Shown: positions 8,198 through 8,381 of the stretch, in pieces
Position numbering within the stretch: position 1 is the first letter of the stretch
Layout: each line of letters begins with the position of its first letter
NCBI GenBank assembly: GCA_947627145.1
Contig: CANQUW010000043.1
Location: 1-8,381, forward strand
DNA length: 8,381 nucleotides
Direction of reading: 5' to 3'
Origin: an uncultured Bacilli bacterium
Lineage (GTDB): Bacteria; Bacillota_I; Bacilli_A; RF39; UBA660
Program-made: the position numbers and the translations under genes
Notes under the pieces: model-generated
What the model saw: only the letters and a program-made list of their open reading frames with translations
What the model was told of the DNA's origin: nothing
Database searches by the model: none

Positions 8198-8312
8198 ATC
8201 AAAGAAATTTGAATACATTAAAAAAGGAGACACCTAATATCGCTTAGTTGGGTGCCTACCTTAAAGTAATTACAACGGCACCTAACCAGTATAAAGTTAG
8301 GTGTGCTTTTTT
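8198..8312 (+). ncRNA. Candidate attenuator-type leader or small RNA with four mutually pairing segments
   Basis: The predicted transcript of about 115 nt runs from the promoter at 8163-8191 to the T-run at 8307-8312. It holds four segments. Segment 1 is CACCTAA (8231-8237), 2 is GTTGGGTGCC (8247-8256), 3 is GGCACCTAAC (8277-8286) and 4 is GTTAGGTG (8296-8303). Segments 1 and 2 pair over 7 bp, 2 and 3 over 10 bp, and 3 and 4 over 8 bp, the last being the terminator. This is the logic of a transcription attenuator. A Shine-Dalgarno-like AAGGAGA (8224-8230) has no ATG, GTG or TTG start at normal distance. No known riboswitch class was recognised. The 3' boundary rests on the terminator; the 5' boundary is inferred. 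Confidence 0.4.
8279..8312 (+). terminator. Intrinsic terminator immediately upstream of the group II intron
   Basis: CACCTAAC (8279-8286) pairs perfectly with GTTAGGTG (8296-8303) around a 9-base loop. TGC and then six T's (8307-8312) follow. It can end both the short unit from 8198 and read-through from the synthase gene. It also forms the kind of stem-loop target used by class C group II introns, one of which begins at 8315. Confidence 0.8.
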
Positions 8313-8314
8313 AT

Positions 8315-8381
8315 GTGTGCCGTGCATGGCATATATCTAGTTGGTGAAAGTCCAATACACGCGTAGGTATCGACGAAGTGT
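8315..8381 (+). mobile_element. Group II intron, class C (IIC), 5' end only; continues beyond the window
   Basis: The sequence from 8315 starts GTGTGCC, then GCATGG, TCTAG, and GGTGAAAGTCC. From memory, the crystallised Oceanobacillus iheyensis IIC intron shares these blocks in the same order and at nearly the same spacing (GUGUGCC, GCAUGG, UCUAUAG, GGUGAGAGUCC). Two small domain I stems are visible: TGCC (8318-8321) with GGCA (8328-8331), and TTGG (8341-8344) with CCAA (8352-8355). The 5' splice site is predicted between 8314 and 8315. It sits two bases after the T-run of a terminator hairpin, the typical insertion position of class C introns. Domains II-VI and any reverse transcriptase/maturase gene would lie to the right, so whether it is full-length or active cannot be seen. 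Confidence 0.85.

Noticed and set aside
8248..8340. 31-codon plus-strand frame from TTG (8248) to TAG (8338-8340)
   Set aside because: The ribosome-binding site is too far upstream, and the frame crosses the terminator hairpin, T-run and intron boundary, so it is not credible as a gene.

Overview
The window is dominated by one very large plus-strand gene (ATG at 481, stop at 8152-8154, 2557 residues). It encodes a membrane-bound cyclic beta-1,2-glucan synthase of the NdvB/ChvB/Cgs type. All expected modules are present in the usual order: N-terminal region, GT84 glucosyltransferase set among membrane helices, GH189-type cyclization domain, and a C-terminal GH94 phosphorylase-like half. No frameshift or internal stop was seen. 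The DNA is extremely A+T-rich (by eye about three quarters A+T). Arg codons are mostly AGA with some CGT, Trp is always TGG, and promoters look like SigA (TTGnnn-N17-TAnAAT). This fits a low-GC Firmicutes/Bacilli-like, possibly gut-associated or mollicute-related, bacterium using the standard code. I cannot name the species.

Region 1-480 has no gene but is rich in signals. A TTGTAA-N17-TATAAT promoter lies directly in front of a strong terminator hairpin with six T's (138-196). This is either the end of an upstream gene or a roughly 60-nt RNA unit. Next come a weak AACGTT hairpin and an untranslated stretch. The synthase promoter is an extended -10 (TGTTATAAT) lying exactly in the spacer of a perfect 10-bp inverted repeat. 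A perfect 9-bp inverted repeat follows, then the ribosome-binding site. The Shine-Dalgarno region (471-479) is perfectly complementary to 339-347, so translation could be controlled if transcription starts further upstream.

Region 481-8154 is the synthase. By family knowledge, the GT84 part extends a beta-1,2-glucan from UDP-glucose, the GH189 part closes the ring by transglycosylation, and the GH94 part trims chain length by phosphorolysis. No ChvA/NdvA-like exporter lies in the window.

Region 8155-8381 holds a second good promoter (TTGCAC-N17-TACAAT with TGn) overlapping a TTGTG/CACAA palindrome. Its transcript of about 115 nt contains four mutually complementary segments arranged like an attenuator and ends in an intrinsic terminator. 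Three bases after the T-run begins GTGTGCC..., which matches the 5' end of bacterial class C (IIC) group II introns such as the Oceanobacillus iheyensis intron. That class characteristically inserts just after terminators. The intron runs off the window end.
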